Made by a program: the position numbers and the translations under genes. Shown here piece by piece: positions 18,138 through 29,306 of a stretch of DNA of 64,000 nt (within the stretch, counting starts at the first letter, position 1; each line of letters starts with the position of its first letter). This DNA comes from Azolla caroliniana (Eukaryota; Polypodiophyta). The notes under the pieces are model-generated. The model was given only the letters and a program-made list of their open reading frames with translations, ran no database searches and was not told the origin of the DNA. Location: the NCBI GenBank assembly GCA_043228905.1, contig JBHGNT010000012.1:13826001-13890000 (forward strand), written 5' to 3'.

Positions 18138-20866
18138 TTACGCTTCGTCCAAAATGTCCAGAATGCTTTGCTCCAAAATTTCCAATGGCTCGTCAGGAAT
18201 CTGTTGTTGCTAATGTGGCTGCGGTTGTTGTTCCGTTTGTGGTTGTGGCTGCTGCTCCGTTTGTGGCTGTGGCTCCGGCGTTTCCATCGTTGCTTTCTCC
18301 ATCGGAGTTGTCTGTGGCTAACTGACCCCGGCATGTTCCCCCTTCGGTCTTTGCACTGGCGACGGTTCCTCATCACTAAGGTTGATCGTTGCCGCCTTTC
18401 GCGCTTTTTCTTCCCGGAGCCGGGACCGCTCATAGCTTTCGAACTAGATTTGAGCCTCCAACCGATCATCGTCCAGTTGAGCTATGAGCTGCCGAACCTG
18501 CACCAATTGTTCATCCGCCAGGGCTGTGAAATCTTCCGCCAGCTCATCCCTGATGGTGGTGAAGTCCTCCGAGGTCAGCATATAACAGTCGTCGCCCTCC
18601 TTTCGCCGGTTTTCAACGTCTGCCCTAAGCAATTGGAGTTCCGCCGTATTCTGCGCCCATTTTGCCCACCAACGCACAAAGTTGTCATCAATCAAGCTTT
18701 TGGTCTTAGTCAGCCATGACCGGAGGATGCACTGGATCCGTTCGGCTCCCATTTGTGATTTATTTTCTACGGCTTGTCGCTCTTCCTTCAACTACTTGAT
18801 GATCTGAACCGTGTCCGCCTCCTGCTCCCTATAATGCGACAATTGAGTTTGATAGGTTGTTTGCAACCTCTGTAGTACCATTGTCGCTCTTTCCTTGTCT
18901 TCATGGTTCTGTTTGTGGAGCTCCATCCGGTCATTCGCCACTTCGTCCAATAGCCTGGAACTTTCCGCTCGTTCTTCGGCGAGTGCCGTTGTGGCCCTAT
19001 CAACCTCTTGCCGGAGCTCGGCCATCCGTTCTTGTTGTTGCTTATGCTCTGTCTCCAGTTGCTTGTAGTCCTGATGCAGATGATCGAAATCATCGGTCTT
19101 CTGCTTCAGTCGTTGGTTGATCTGACGGCACGCGCGGTCCTCCTTGTCCTTCTGTTGATGGAGCTCTTCCTTCAGCCTCTCTATTTCCGTCTCCGCCATC
19201 CGTCGCAAGTTGTCTTTTTCCTGCAACACTTTCTCTTTGTCCTCCTTCAGCCGGTCGTAAGCATGATGTCCTTTACGTAGGTTTTCCTCTGTCCAGCGAA
19301 GGTTCTCAGCAATCTTTCTTAATTCTTCTTCGGCCGCCTTCTTCAAGTCGCGTTCGCGGCTCCGTAATGCTTCTTGTGCGGCGAGCTCATCTCGTAATTG
19401 CGCAAGCTCTTGGGTTTGTGCCACCTCTTTCTCCGGGATAGTTTGTGTCTCCGTGGTCTTATTCTTCTGTACATCAACGGGAGTCACCGGTGCTTGGACC
19501 TGCGTTGCGGTTAAGGCCATTTTGGCCATATCTCCTGTGATCCGATCCAAGTCTTGCTCTAGGCACCGGATCCTTGACCGGGCCGTCTCCAGTTCATCGG
19601 TTGTGACGAGCAACCGTTCCGTTTGCGCTCTTTCCTCCGCCTCTATGCATCCGACTACTCCGGCAATTTGGTCTCCTATCCACCGGAGCCATTGGCTGTC
19701 GGTGCACTGTTGTTGCGCTTGCACGGAGAGTTGGCTTATGGGTTCATTCGCAGGTGGCTGGTTCCGTCGTTCTGCGTCAAGTTGCGCTTCTGGTTCAGCC
19801 AGCTAACCACTTTGCCGTTCCGGCTCTGAGTGTGTTTCGGCTAGTTGCCCCTTGTCTGCTTGTTCTTGGCCGGCTGGGGCGGTTGGCCTTTGTATCTCCG
19901 GCTCTTGGGTGACGGGGCTTGCCGGTGCTGCCTGTTGTGCTGGGACTTCTGTGACCGGTTCCATCCGAACCGGTTCCGGTGCCTCCCTTGGCGTGGGTTG
20001 CTCAGCATGAGTTGCGGGCGTTTCATCCTTCTGTGGGTCCGAATGCTTCCCGGCTGATTCAACGGTGCTCTTCACCGGCCTCTGCTGGAGGTGCTCCGTG
20101 GGTTTTTCCTCCATTTCTTCCGCCTAAGTCCCGACATTCATTCTTGCCACCAAGGTGTCCGTTTCCTGCTGCCCCGGTCGGTGGAGTGGGCTCTTCAAGG
20201 GCCGTGCCGGTGTCTCCTCGTGCGTGTCCGTCGGTCGCTTCTGGCTAGCGCACTCCTTCGCCGCCTTCTCTGCTTCAGCAGTCTTCCCCTTAGTGGGCTT
20301 GGAGGCCAACAGTTGTTACCGTTTCGAAGCAGGTTTCGGGGTGCCGTCCGTTGCTCTTCCCCGCTTCTTGGTTTGGACGGGCTCGACCGGTGGCGCCAAC
20401 AGGGTGAGCCATTGTGTCACCGTATGCCATATTTTCCGGCCTTCCTTGCCGTCCTTTCCTCTTACTATATCAATCGCCGTACACAGCCTGTCGGCGATCA
20501 ACACCGGCCAATCCACCTTGACCCCTTCGTACGTCGCGATGATCAAGCCTGCTCGGTTCTGAGGCATGACGGGGGGTCGAGGGTACATGTGGCGAAACTC
20601 GTGGAGCACACGGGCAATTTCACGGAATAGCATATCTTCGCCTCCCTGTGTCCTATAGCCCTTGCTGGCTAGAGAGTACTCACCGAAATATTTGATGAGT
20701 TGCTCGGGGGTAGGATTGTCGATCGTGTAGATACCTCCCTCCGGAAGGCCTATTAACGCACGGATCGCCTCCTCCGTGATCACCTCCGTGTCGATTTCTT
20801 TTATAATCTTCTCGGCCTCCTTGTGTGGCGCCGCCTCCATGATCGTTAAGAAACCCTCCAGACCGT
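18138..20866 (-). pseudogene. A extra 3' ORF (coiled-coil protein), main part
   Basis: One minus-strand frame of about 900 codons, interrupted by seven in-frame stops (near 20313, 20121, 19803, 18789, 18446, 18318, 18215) with no clear frameshift. N-terminal globular part (EAIRALIGLPEGGIYTID; LFREIARVLHEFRHMYP; GVKVDWPVLIADRLCTAID) faintly recalls the domain found in plant transposon-associated proteins; then a Pro/Glu/Thr-rich linker; then a long coiled coil (about 19450-18790) rich in Glu, Lys, Arg and Gln; then a conserved block (LRADVENRRKEGDD); then a PQTEQQ repeat; and the end EQSILDILDEA. No signal peptide or membrane segment, so not an obvious envelope protein although it sits in that position. 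Function unknown. H encodes a homologue. Confidence 0.75.
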
Positions 20867-21526
20867 TGTCGCGTTGTTACGCGCGTGCGTGGAGAACAAG
20901 GCGGGACCACTGGGGTCTTGGACCGAGGAATAGGTGAGAAAAGGGAGAGAGAGTGAGAGACGTTCACACACGTATAGACAAAGAAGCGCACGGGGACGTG
21001 ACCTAACAACACAGGAGACACGAGTTGAGCAGGAGATAGAGTATAAGAACAATAGTGTATGTATTTGTATGTATGCAGACGACTCGAACAGTTACAGCCG
21101 ATCAGGTCGGCGAGATGGATGCCGATGCCTGATCACCCACGCACACGGGGGAGCAAGATGGAGATTCTGCTGGAAGCACACGGGCGTTCCACGGAGCAGA
21201 ATCAGCCTCTTGAGAACCTGCGCAAAAGAAAGCTATGGAGAACGACAGAGAAGAAGAGCTCGGTCCGAGTCTAACAGCACTTCCTCCCCTCTAGCGCGCG
21301 ATCCCTTCTCTCCCCGTCTCCCTCTCTTTTATAGCTCAAGGAGGGAGGCCGTTTGACCCGTTTACATCACATTAATTCTCTGTCCTTTCGGACAAAGATA
21401 CTCCTCGATTCTCCCTATAGAATATTGCTACCTATCTACTATACAACAAGGGGCATGCCCACGTGTAAGGGCCGGTTCACACACGCTATACACGGTTTGC
21501 GCCTAGGAACGGTTTTCTTCACGACA
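20867..21526 (-). repeat. 3' LTR of B (660 bp)
   Basis: Plus-strand ends TGTCGCGTTG and TTCACGACA. Solo LTR K (54667-55337) is a diverged relative sharing gggtcttggaccga and the terminus. On the minus strand GCTATAAAAGAG is the likely TATA box. Confidence 0.92.
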
Positions 21527-21542
21527 TCCGCCCCCACCTAAC
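21527..21542 (-). promoter_or_regulatory. Polypurine tract of B
   Basis: On the minus strand TTAGGTGGGGGCGGA precedes the LTR start TGTCGTGAAG; N has the same type at 61-77. Confidence 0.8.
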
Positions 21543-21686
21543 CACGCATCTACCGGTATGCGCAAAAACTGGGTTCCTATTGGAGAAAACCGATCCTTGC
21601 TTTTATTCCTCGTTTACAGGCTCGTCCTCCGCCTCGGGCTGCTCGTCATTGCTGTCTATGCCCCCTAGCTCCGGCTCACCGTCGTG

Positions 21687-23057
21687 TCATTTCTTGAACG
21701 CTTTGATCCTCTTCCCCGCTACCGGTATCGCCATTCTCATACCGTCGAGCTCCGCGAGATGGTACATCCCATTGTCGTTGGTGCCTGTTACTACGTAAGG
21801 CCCGAACCACCTCCTTGCAAACTTCCGCGTGGCTGTATGCTGATTGTCGAGGCTGCTGTCGTAGACTAGGACCCAGTCGCCTTCCTCGATCTTCCTTGGC
21901 CGGACCCGGTGCGTTCGGTCGAACCGGGCTTTGTTCCTTATCCTCGCTACCCGAAGTTTCTCCGCGGCTCGCTCTACGTCCTCTGGCCTCCGCTTGAGCT
22001 GTCGAATCCGCGCCGCCAATAGTTCCTCCCGGCTCATCTCATCCCTCCAATCCATCGTGTCCCACAAGGAGATCATTCGCTCTGTTGGCATGATCGGCTT
22101 CTGTCCGAACATAAGCTCTGCCGGCATGAACCCGGTTACCGAACTGTGTGTAGTCCGGTCTGCCCACAAGGCATAAGGTAGCAGCCGTGGCCAGTTCCTG
22201 ACTTGGCCTCCGCACGACCGTACTAGCGCTTTGACAATCGGCCCGTGTTCGCGCTCTACCTTCCCGTTCGCGTCCGGATTGTACGCTGTGGTGAGCGAAA
22301 GTTGGACTCCTAGCCGGTCGAACAGCTCTTTGGCCTCTTCTGCGTCCAACTCACCACGGTCAGCCACGATCTTCCCTACGCACCCGTATCGACATACCAC
22401 GTCCTCAATCAAAAACCGGCACACGACTGCAGTCGTCTTGTTCTGCAAGGCTCGGCCTTCAACCTGGTTCGTTAGATCCTCCCAAGCCAACACCAGATAC
22501 CGCATCTGTCCTACCCCCATTGGCATCATCACCAAATCCACCATCCACTTGAAGTGGACAGTCGGAGGGTAGGTCGGGTGAAGCTCGTCCCGGTGTCAGA
22601 TCATGGAGTGCACCTGACAGCTTTTGCAAGTCGTCACGAACCGATGCACGTCCCGGTATAGTCCCGACCACCAGTACTTCCCCTTTAGCTTTTCGAACGT
22701 GGCCCACGTTCCACGGTGTCCAGCCCAAGGACTATCATGGTATGCCACCAGCAAATACTCCTGTTGCCCCTTCTTTGCCACCACTCGGAGCAGGATGTCG
22801 TTTCTCTTCTTCGGGTGCTTCCATATGTACCCGTCCCGGAGAAAGAATCGGTACACTTTCTTCCGAATCCGGTTGGCCTCATCCTTTGTCCATGCCGCGT
22901 CCGGTGTCATTGTTTTCAGGAACCCGCCGATCTGCAACCACTCCCCGTTGTACTTGCTCTCGTCGAAATCGTTAAGCGTTGGAGTGCATTCCCTGCCGGT
23001 TCTTAGGTAAGCCGCCTCGAAGAAGTCTACGCCGACTTCCTCGTCCTCCGAAACCAT
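21687..23057 (-). pseudogene. B integrase
   Basis: Zinc-binding domain (HDSPWAGHRGTWATFEKL ... CKSCQVH), catalytic Asp in MVDLVMMPMG, second Asp in IVADRGELDAEEA, Glu in NGKVEREHGP, then the C-terminal part with EEGDWVLVYDSS and ARRWFGPYVV. A stop after CQVHSMI (near 22597) separates the zinc domain from the core. The core and C-terminus (285 aa) are open and end at 21687. N keeps a fragment of the same protein. Confidence 0.9.
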
Positions 23058-23510
23058 GCCGCCCTCGTTTTCGAACCTCGCCCTTCAAAGCATGTTGGTC
23101 ATGGCATTGTCTTTCCCAGAAATGTGTCATACTTCCGGATTCAGGGACTTGATGTACGCTATCCACCTGAGCATTGCCAGGTCCGGCGTCGCGCATCCGG
23201 AAACCATGCCAAGAGTTGGCAGGCAGTCCATCTCGATAATTACCTCTGTCCCGATCAGGTAGTCTTTATCGGCCTTTACCACCGAAACGATACCCCAGAG
23301 CTCGCGTTTAACCTGGGCGTATCCTCACTGTCGCTCGCTGAGGACCTTCGCGCCGAACCAGATTGGGAAATGCATGCCGTCCTCGTCCTCTTGGTTGACG
23401 ACCCATCCGAACCCGGTCGGACTCGTGTCTACCGTTACGTAAATTGGAGTGTCCTTTCCGTAGACAGCCTTTCGGAGCGCCGGAGCTGCGGCAAGTGCTT
23501 CCTTCAACTT
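23058..23510 (-). pseudogene. B RNase H region
   Basis: Frame with LKEALAAAPALRKA, YVTVDTSPTGFGWVVNQ (RNase H first Asp) and RELWGIVSVVKADKDY, IEMDCLPTLGM. In-frame stops occur at about 23508 (after HTESV), 23325 (after LSERQ) and near 23130 (after NPEV). Confidence 0.8.
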
Positions 23511-25001
23511 TCAGACAGACTCCGTATGCTCGTCTCGCCACTCGAATTTTCGCCCCTTTTTCAGCAACCCGTATAACGGCTCCGCGACGTGGGCGTAATG
23601 CAGGAACCATATGTGGTAGAACGCGCATGCTCCCAAGAACCTCTGAACCTCCGTGATCGAGCTACAATCGTGCTTCATCGCGGAGATGGCTTCTACCTTA
23701 GCCGGAGATGGTTTGCGGCCATACGACCCGCATAGGTGTCCGACGACCATGATCTCTGATTGCCCGAAGGCCGATTTTCCTCCGGAGAAGGTGAGCCTCG
23801 TGCCCTCTAACCTCTGCAGCACCTTCTCGAAGTCATCTATGTGCGTCGCCACGAATTTCCGGCACCCGTCCGGTCCGATCGTCTCGTCCTTTTCCTCCAC
23901 CGGGCATCCCTTGATCGGGATGTCGTCCAAGAACGTCATGGTGATGTCCGGGATGCAGTTCCTGAGCACTTTGTTCATCGCGTTCACCATGTGAGCCACT
24001 GAGTTCGTCCCTCCTTGTGGCAGGGTACACATCCGCACTAGGCCGAGAGGAGTCCGCATCGTCGTAATGTCTCTGCTCTCCACGGCTAGTTGGAATGGAT
24101 CGTACCCCGAGTACAGATCACCGACATAATAGATCGACCTTCCAACGAAGGCCTCCGCGAACTCGTCTATGGTCGGTCCGATCCCTGCATTACGGATGGT
24201 CACCTTGTTGACCGGTTGTAGGTCCTGGATGAAGCGCAGCGTGCCGTTCTTCTTCGGCACCGTAAACCGCCGATTCGAATACGGGGCACTCAACGGTTCG
24301 AGGATACCCATCTCCACCTTTTGCTTCAGGAGCTCCATCAACTTTGGGATGTGAGCTCTTGGCACCGGAATCGGCTTGAGATTCCACGGTACATGCGGTA
24401 CCGTGAAGATCACCATCGGTTCAACAACTGTCGGGTCTACGCACCCGATCTCCTCCGGTGAGAATGCGAAAGCCTTCCCGTGCCTTCCGAGCATTCTCCG
24501 AAACTGGTCCTCCTCTGCCGGCAGTAGGAAGCTGCCCCCACCGACCTTGACCTCTTGTAGCGTTATGTCAGTGAACCGGTGCCCTATGCCAGCCGGATTC
24601 CGTAAACTTGGGTCCGACGCGACCCCTTTTATCCGCTCCTCGCTACCCTCCGGCAAGGGTGTCGCGACTGGCCTCACCTTCCAGTCCACAGTCTTGTATT
24701 TCGTATCCACGCGGGCCATCCGATCCGACCCAATCCTTTCCCCGAAGTCCGGGATGACTTCGTACATTCCCATCGATCCTACTGGAACAGTCCGGTCTTC
24801 TCTAAGGTCTTCATCGATCACGTTTCGTAGTTCGCCCAAGGTGTCGTCAAAAGAGACCGCCTCCACGGCGCCGCTGATGTCTTCATCGGGGAAGAGGACT
24901 CCGCATCCCTTGAGCCGCTCCTCCGCTCGCTTCCTCTCCCGGCCGCTAAGGCCAGTTATAGTACAACCTCCGTTGTCGGAGAACCAAAACTTCCTACCCA
25001 T
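23511..25001 (-). pseudogene. B reverse transcriptase
   Basis: A 496-aa open stretch. RT motifs: PYSNRRFTVPKKNGTLRFIQ, DLQPVNKVTIRN, YYVGDLYSGYDPFQLAVES, LPQGGTNSVAHM, TFLDDIPIKGC (catalytic Asp pair present), VVGHLCGSYGRKPSPAKV and FLGACAFYHIWFLHYAHVAEP. An insert of about 30 residues after the catalytic motif (EEKDETIGPDGCRKFVATH) sets this lineage apart. The frame differs from the protease frame by a shift near 24990. Confidence 0.9.
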
Positions 25002-25804
25002 GGTACAAGTCTTCTTCCATACTGTACATTTGTGGGGTTGTTCTCGGGAGTCCGGACTATCACGACCCCACGCTTTGATATCCCTCTCGAAAAATCCCCT
25101 CGGGTTTCGCTACCAAGGGCCTCGCGGTTACGCTCGTGGTTTGGTCTTACCGTTAGGAACTGGACCGAGTGGCGCCCGTCCTGGCTTTCGACTCTTGCAT
25201 AGGCTGAACCGTTGTCCAGCACCTTGGTCTCCATCCGTGCCGCCGTGATATATGGCTCTCCTAGTATAACCGGATGTGAGGACGTCTCCTGCACGAAGAA
25301 GTGTTGGTCGATCTCGACATCGCCGATTTTCACCCGTACGTTCGGACAGGCCCCATATAGTTCTTCCGTGGCGCGCAACGCTGCCCGTATCTTCCAGCCA
25401 TTCTTGTAGAAGTCCATGGACACCAAATTGATTTCTGAACCGTGGTCCACCAACGCCACCACCGGTTCATGAACATCTCCGATCTTCACGGGGGTCTCCG
25501 TGGTCGCTCTGGCCCAGTGCAGCCTTGAATAGTGGCTCTCCGCCAACTCGTCTTCCAGCGCCATGTCCTCTATGTGCGTCTTCCGCACCTCCACCGGCTT
25601 CTCCGGTTCTGTCTCCGTCGACAGCCTCTTCCTCTTCACCAAGTCTACGATGGAGTCGTGGAACTCTTTCTTAGCGATCCCGAGCATTTCCCTCAACGAT
25701 AGTTCCACCTTGCTGTCGAGGATTCGTTCTTCCAGGACCTTTCACAGGTCCGTGGATCTTTCGATTTCTATGCCCAGCCGGTACCCGCCCCTCTTGGGAT
25801 TATC
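24956..25804 (-). pseudogene. B protease region
   Basis: ALVDHGSEINLVSMDFYK carries the catalytic Asp of a retroviral-type protease, with DHG instead of the usual DSG or DTG. VILGEPYITAARM follows. A stop near 25745 (after RSTDL) lies upstream in the same frame. The downstream end runs out of frame before RT. Confidence 0.75.
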
Positions 25805-26032
25805 CTAGGCGTCGGTTACACCGGCCTCATTCCGCCTTTGCCCGAATCGAGTTTCATATCGTTGTGAGGGCCCGCCCCCCCGGGTTTTTCCTGCCCGCTT
25901 GTCCTCCACTAGAGCCTCGAAATTTTGACAAGCGGCTTTGACGAAGCCCGTCTTTTTTTCCACTGGGTCACTCCACCCGGTTACCTCCCGGACCCATTTT
26001 CCACGCGGTCTGCCTCTTCTTTCCTTAGTCAT
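25805..26032 (-). pseudogene. B gag-pol connector frame
   Basis: Its ATG overlaps the gag stop (ATGA at 26029-26032), in the -1 frame relative to gag. The product is basic and Arg/Gly-rich (MTKERRGRPRGKW ... EDKRAGKTRGGG) and its frame continues, after a stop, into the protease. It may reflect a natural gag-pol overlap of this lineage. Confidence 0.55.
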
Positions 26033-26783
26033 GCGCCGGCGAGGCCTTCTAGCATCGTCGGCCAGAACCCGGCTTTGTTTGTCTTCAAGGCCTCGCCACC
26101 TCTGACCGGAATATCAGTTGACGCCGAGTAGTGGACGGTCTCCGCGTGACGAGCCGCCGCCTCCTCCATCAGCCTTTTCATACCCCCTCGCCCGACGTTC
26201 AGCTCCAGGGCCCTTCGGGTCTCGTTGGCGTGCACCCTACCGTTCCACAGGTACACCAGGTTGCTTCTCATCGCCTCGGTGAAGTCCCCGCATTCCTTCC
26301 GGATGTGGCCAACCGCGTCACACCACATGCACCTGTTTTTAGCCAGAGGTCGTCGGTCACGGGCCTGTTCGCCACCATCCCTCCGTGCCTGGGCGATCTG
26401 GAGATCCTTTACCATCCGCGTTAGTTCCTCCAGAGCTGCTCCCCCGGACGAGCCCTTGACCATGCCGGTCGAAGCCGATCCGGTCTTGAGCCAATCTCGG
26501 GTCTCTTCCCTTCGCGTTGGTGGTGTTGGCTCGAACTTCCTTGCTACGACAGAGCCCGCCCCTGTCGATCCTTTCTCAACCCATTCCCACCGTTTGTCGA
26601 AACGGCCACAGACCCTCTTCACCACGGCCCAGTCGGCCGTCAGCCCATCATCAGTCTCCAATAGGAGGCCTACTTGCTCCCGATCCCGCTCGTCAACTGA
26701 CTTAACAAACAATAGGACACGACTTGTGTCCAAAATGGTCCGGTCAAGCACCGAGAGGCGCGCGAAGCGTTTCTCAAACTCCC
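26029..26783 (-). pseudogene. B gag, N-terminus lost
   Basis: It enters from the LTR breakpoint at FEKRFARLSVLDRTIL and runs open to 26029. Zinc knuckle CMWCDAVGHIRKEC (CX2CX4HX4C) near 26310. The true N-terminus, leader and primer site were removed by the deletion that also truncated the 5' LTR, so the upstream open frame is LTR sequence, not gag. Confidence 0.8.
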
Positions 26784-27492
26784 GGAGGAATAGGTGAGAA
26801 GAGGGAGAGAGAGAGAGAGAGAGACGCTCACACAAGTATAGACAAAGAAGCGCACAGGGACGCGGCCTAACAACACAGGAGACACGAGTTGAGCAGGAGA
26901 TAGAGTATAAGAACACTAGTGTATGTATTTGTATGTATGCAGACGACTCGAATGGTTACAGCCGATCAGGTCGGCGAGATGGATGCCGACGCCTGATCAC
27001 CCATGCATACGGGGGAGCAAGATGGAGATCCCCATCAGTTCGACAACTGTCGGGTCTACCCACCCGAGCAGGTCGGTGAGATGGATGCCAACGCCTGATC
27101 ACCCACGCACACGGGGGAGCAAGATGGAGATTCTGCCGGAAGCACACGGGCGTTCCACGGAGCAGAATCAGCCTCTCGAGAACTTGCGCAAAAGAAAGCT
27201 ATGGAGAACGACAGAGAAGAAGAGCTCGGTCCCAGTCTGACACCACTTCCTCCCCTCTAGCGCGCGATCCCTTCTCTCCCCGTCTCCCTCTCTTTTATAG
27301 CTCAAGGAGGGAGGTCGTTTCACCCGTTTACATCACATTAATTCGCTGTCCTTTCGGATAGGGATACTCCTCGATTCTCCCTATAGAATATTGCTACCTA
27401 TCTACTATACAACAAGGGGCGTGCCCACGTGTAAGGGCCGGTTCACACACGTTATACACGGTTTGCGCCTGGGGACGGTTTTCTTCACGACA
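26784..27492 (-). repeat. 5' LTR of B, truncated and carrying a duplicated patch
   Basis: It matches the 3' LTR except that it lacks the ~58 bp at its inner end and has an extra segment (about 26990-27130): part of the LTR is present twice, separated by about 40 bp (27030-27069) nearly identical to B pol at 24411-24450 (acaactgtcgggtctac). Confidence 0.85.
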
Positions 27493-27549
27493 CCGTTCTG
27501 CCGTAACCATTTCTTGGTGGCTTTAGACAACGTTTGGCAGTCCATCTCT
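27493..27549 (-). pseudogene. A extra 3' ORF, N-terminal end
   Basis: ATG at 27549 opens MDCQTLSKATKKWLRQNG, cut by B. The frame resumes at 20866 with LEGFLTIMEAAP. An upstream in-frame ATG at 27659 is also possible. Confidence 0.7.
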
Positions 27550-27951
27550 ACGTCGAGGTCAGAGGGCCTTGGCGAGGTTTGATGGTGGGGAGAGTGTGAG
27601 AGAGAAAGTTCCGAGGGAGGGGGTTCTCTGTGTGCGAGCTCTCTACGATTTATCTTCACGCGTTGCTCTACGTCTGTTCTTCTTGGTTCGCGATAGGAGA
27701 AAGTCTCAATGCGTGGGGGTTTTTCTCTCTACATCTTGGCGCCTTTTTCGAGCCTCCGCATGTGCAGGTCGTGTACTATAATAGCATTGCGTGCCATGTG
27801 GCGGTGGTTTAATGTCCTATTCATAGCTCCTCGTACCTTTTCGACATGCCTCTTTACTCCTCGTGTGCATGGCCGTTTCCACCACTCCTTTCCATGATTT
27901 ATTTGATTCGCTCCTTTATTCTCCTTTTTTTTTTTTTTAAAACTTGTGTGG
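27550..27951 (-). other. A spacer between integrase and 3' ORF
   Basis: About 400 bp with no recognised gene. It has a run of 14 T (27926-27940), CT-rich stretches and no TSD that would mark another insertion. Confidence 0.5.
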
Positions 27952-29306
27952 TTAGTTTTTCTCCGGTCCTGTCGGACCCTTGCCCGAAGCGTGCAACTTG
28001 CCGGCCTCTTGACGGTTTGCCGTCGTTCTGCTCTCCTCGGTTGCCGGCTCATGCTTCTCCTTACTGGCTTGGTGGTAGCCGTCGTCTTCACCGGTTGCCG
28101 TTATGGTTGGCCTGCCGGCGTCTGATTCGGTGGCGGCCCTTCGTTCAAATGGGTTCTTAGGCATAGGTCCTTTGTATGGTTTTAGTCTAAATCCGTTGAC
28201 CCATTTGCCCAACACTTCTCCGGCAAGTGTCTCCAACTGGTAGGACCCATTGAACTCGCGTGTGATCCAGTACGGTCCGGTCCATTAAACCGTAGTTTAC
28301 CTGGCATTTTGCCCATTCGGGTCTGGAACACGAGTATCGGCTTGCCGGTTCCGAACATCTTCTCGTTTCCCTTCCGGTGCCGATCTACAAATGCTCTCCG
28401 TCTCCGTTGTTCCAATTCCAGGTGCATAATGCTCGCCAGTCGGTGTTCTTCTAGTTCGCACAGAGCCTTTAACCGAATTGCCTCCGATTCCTTTTCGTTC
28501 AATCGTTCCCTAATTTGAATCCGTAAGCTTGGTACCTGGAACTCGACCGACATGACTGCCTCCAATCCGAATGCTAACCGGAACGGTGTTGTCCGAATGC
28601 TTGTTTTGTACGCTATCCGGTAAGCCCAAAGCGCACTGTGCAGCTTTGTGTCCCAATCTGTTCGATTTTCATTGACGATCTTCCGGAGGATATTCTAGAG
28701 CGTTTTGTTCATCGACTCAGCTAACCCATTTGCTTGCGGATATTACGGTGTGCTTCTTTTATGGACTACCGCATAGAACGTCGTCAAACTTTCTACCACC
28801 TGCCCAAGAAAGTGCCCTCCTTGGTCGCTTATCAGCTGTATGGGGCATCCGTACTGGCACCAAATGCATTCATATAAGAATTTCGCCGTTGACGCCGCTG
28901 TGTTGTCTCATAGGGCTTTCGCTTCCACCCACTTAGTGCAATAATCCGTCGCGACGATCACGTACCGGTTGCCGGTTCTCATTGCCGGTGGTTTAAATGG
29001 CCCGATGAAATCCAGCCCCCATTTCTGGAATGGTTCTAGTGGTAGGACTAGCTGGTGTGGCATCCGAGCTTGTTCTGTTGGCTGATCCATTCGCTGGCAT
29101 AGATCACACTCCTTCGCATACTTGACTGCATCTTTCAATGTGGTTGGCCACCATAGGCCACTTTGCCATACTTTCCTTGTCGTCGCATCTCCGGCATAAT
29201 GGCCTCCGGCAACTCCGCAGTGTGCCTCCCGTAGTATTACCTCCTTTTCGTCGTTGTGCACCGCTCGTCGCCAGATACCGTCCGCACCTTTGTGGTATAG
29301 TGTGTC
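27952..29306 (-). pseudogene. A integrase (Athila-like)
   Basis: Zinc-binding domain ([20 protein letters not shown] ... CDLCQRM), first Asp in WGLDFIGPF, second in ISDQGGHF, Glu in QANGLAESMN, then WAYRIAYKTSIRTTPFRLAF, a basic coiled segment (LELEQRRRRAFVDRHRKG) and a tail with WTGPYWI and EVLGKWVNGFRLKPYKGP. Stops after VEAKAL (near 28915), near 28700 and near 28285. H has the same integrase. Confidence 0.88.

Larger units (their letters stand above)
20867..27492 (-). mobile_element. Ty3/gypsy element B, 6.6 kb, 5' end damaged
   Basis: LTRs at 20867-21526 and 26784-27492, TSD CCGT (20863-20866 and 27493-27496), only 4 bp. It splits the 3' ORF of A (MDCQTLSKATKKWLRQNG | LEGFLTIMEAAP). Gag and pol are on the minus strand. 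The 5' LTR lacks its last ~58 bp together with the primer site and start of gag. The RT lineage is unlike the chromodomain or Athila-like elements here. Confidence 0.92.

Noticed and set aside
20091-20630. 179-aa and other long plus-strand ORFs over 18050-20630
   Set aside because: They mirror the Gln/Glu-rich coding of the A 3' ORF on the minus strand; no motif of their own.
18138-20866. Envelope glycoprotein of an endogenous retrovirus
   Set aside because: The 3' ORF has no signal peptide, membrane segment or glycoprotein features; it is mainly coiled coil.
26784-26916. Extended N-terminus of B gag (MFLYSISCSTRV...)
   Set aside because: This part is LTR sequence; the same frame occurs at the other LTR (20846-21052). 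The open frame arises from the deletion joining LTR to gag.
27926-27940. Poly(T) run as the tail of a minus-strand LINE or SINE
   Set aside because: No target duplication, no LINE coding or SINE body beside it; it lies in the A spacer.
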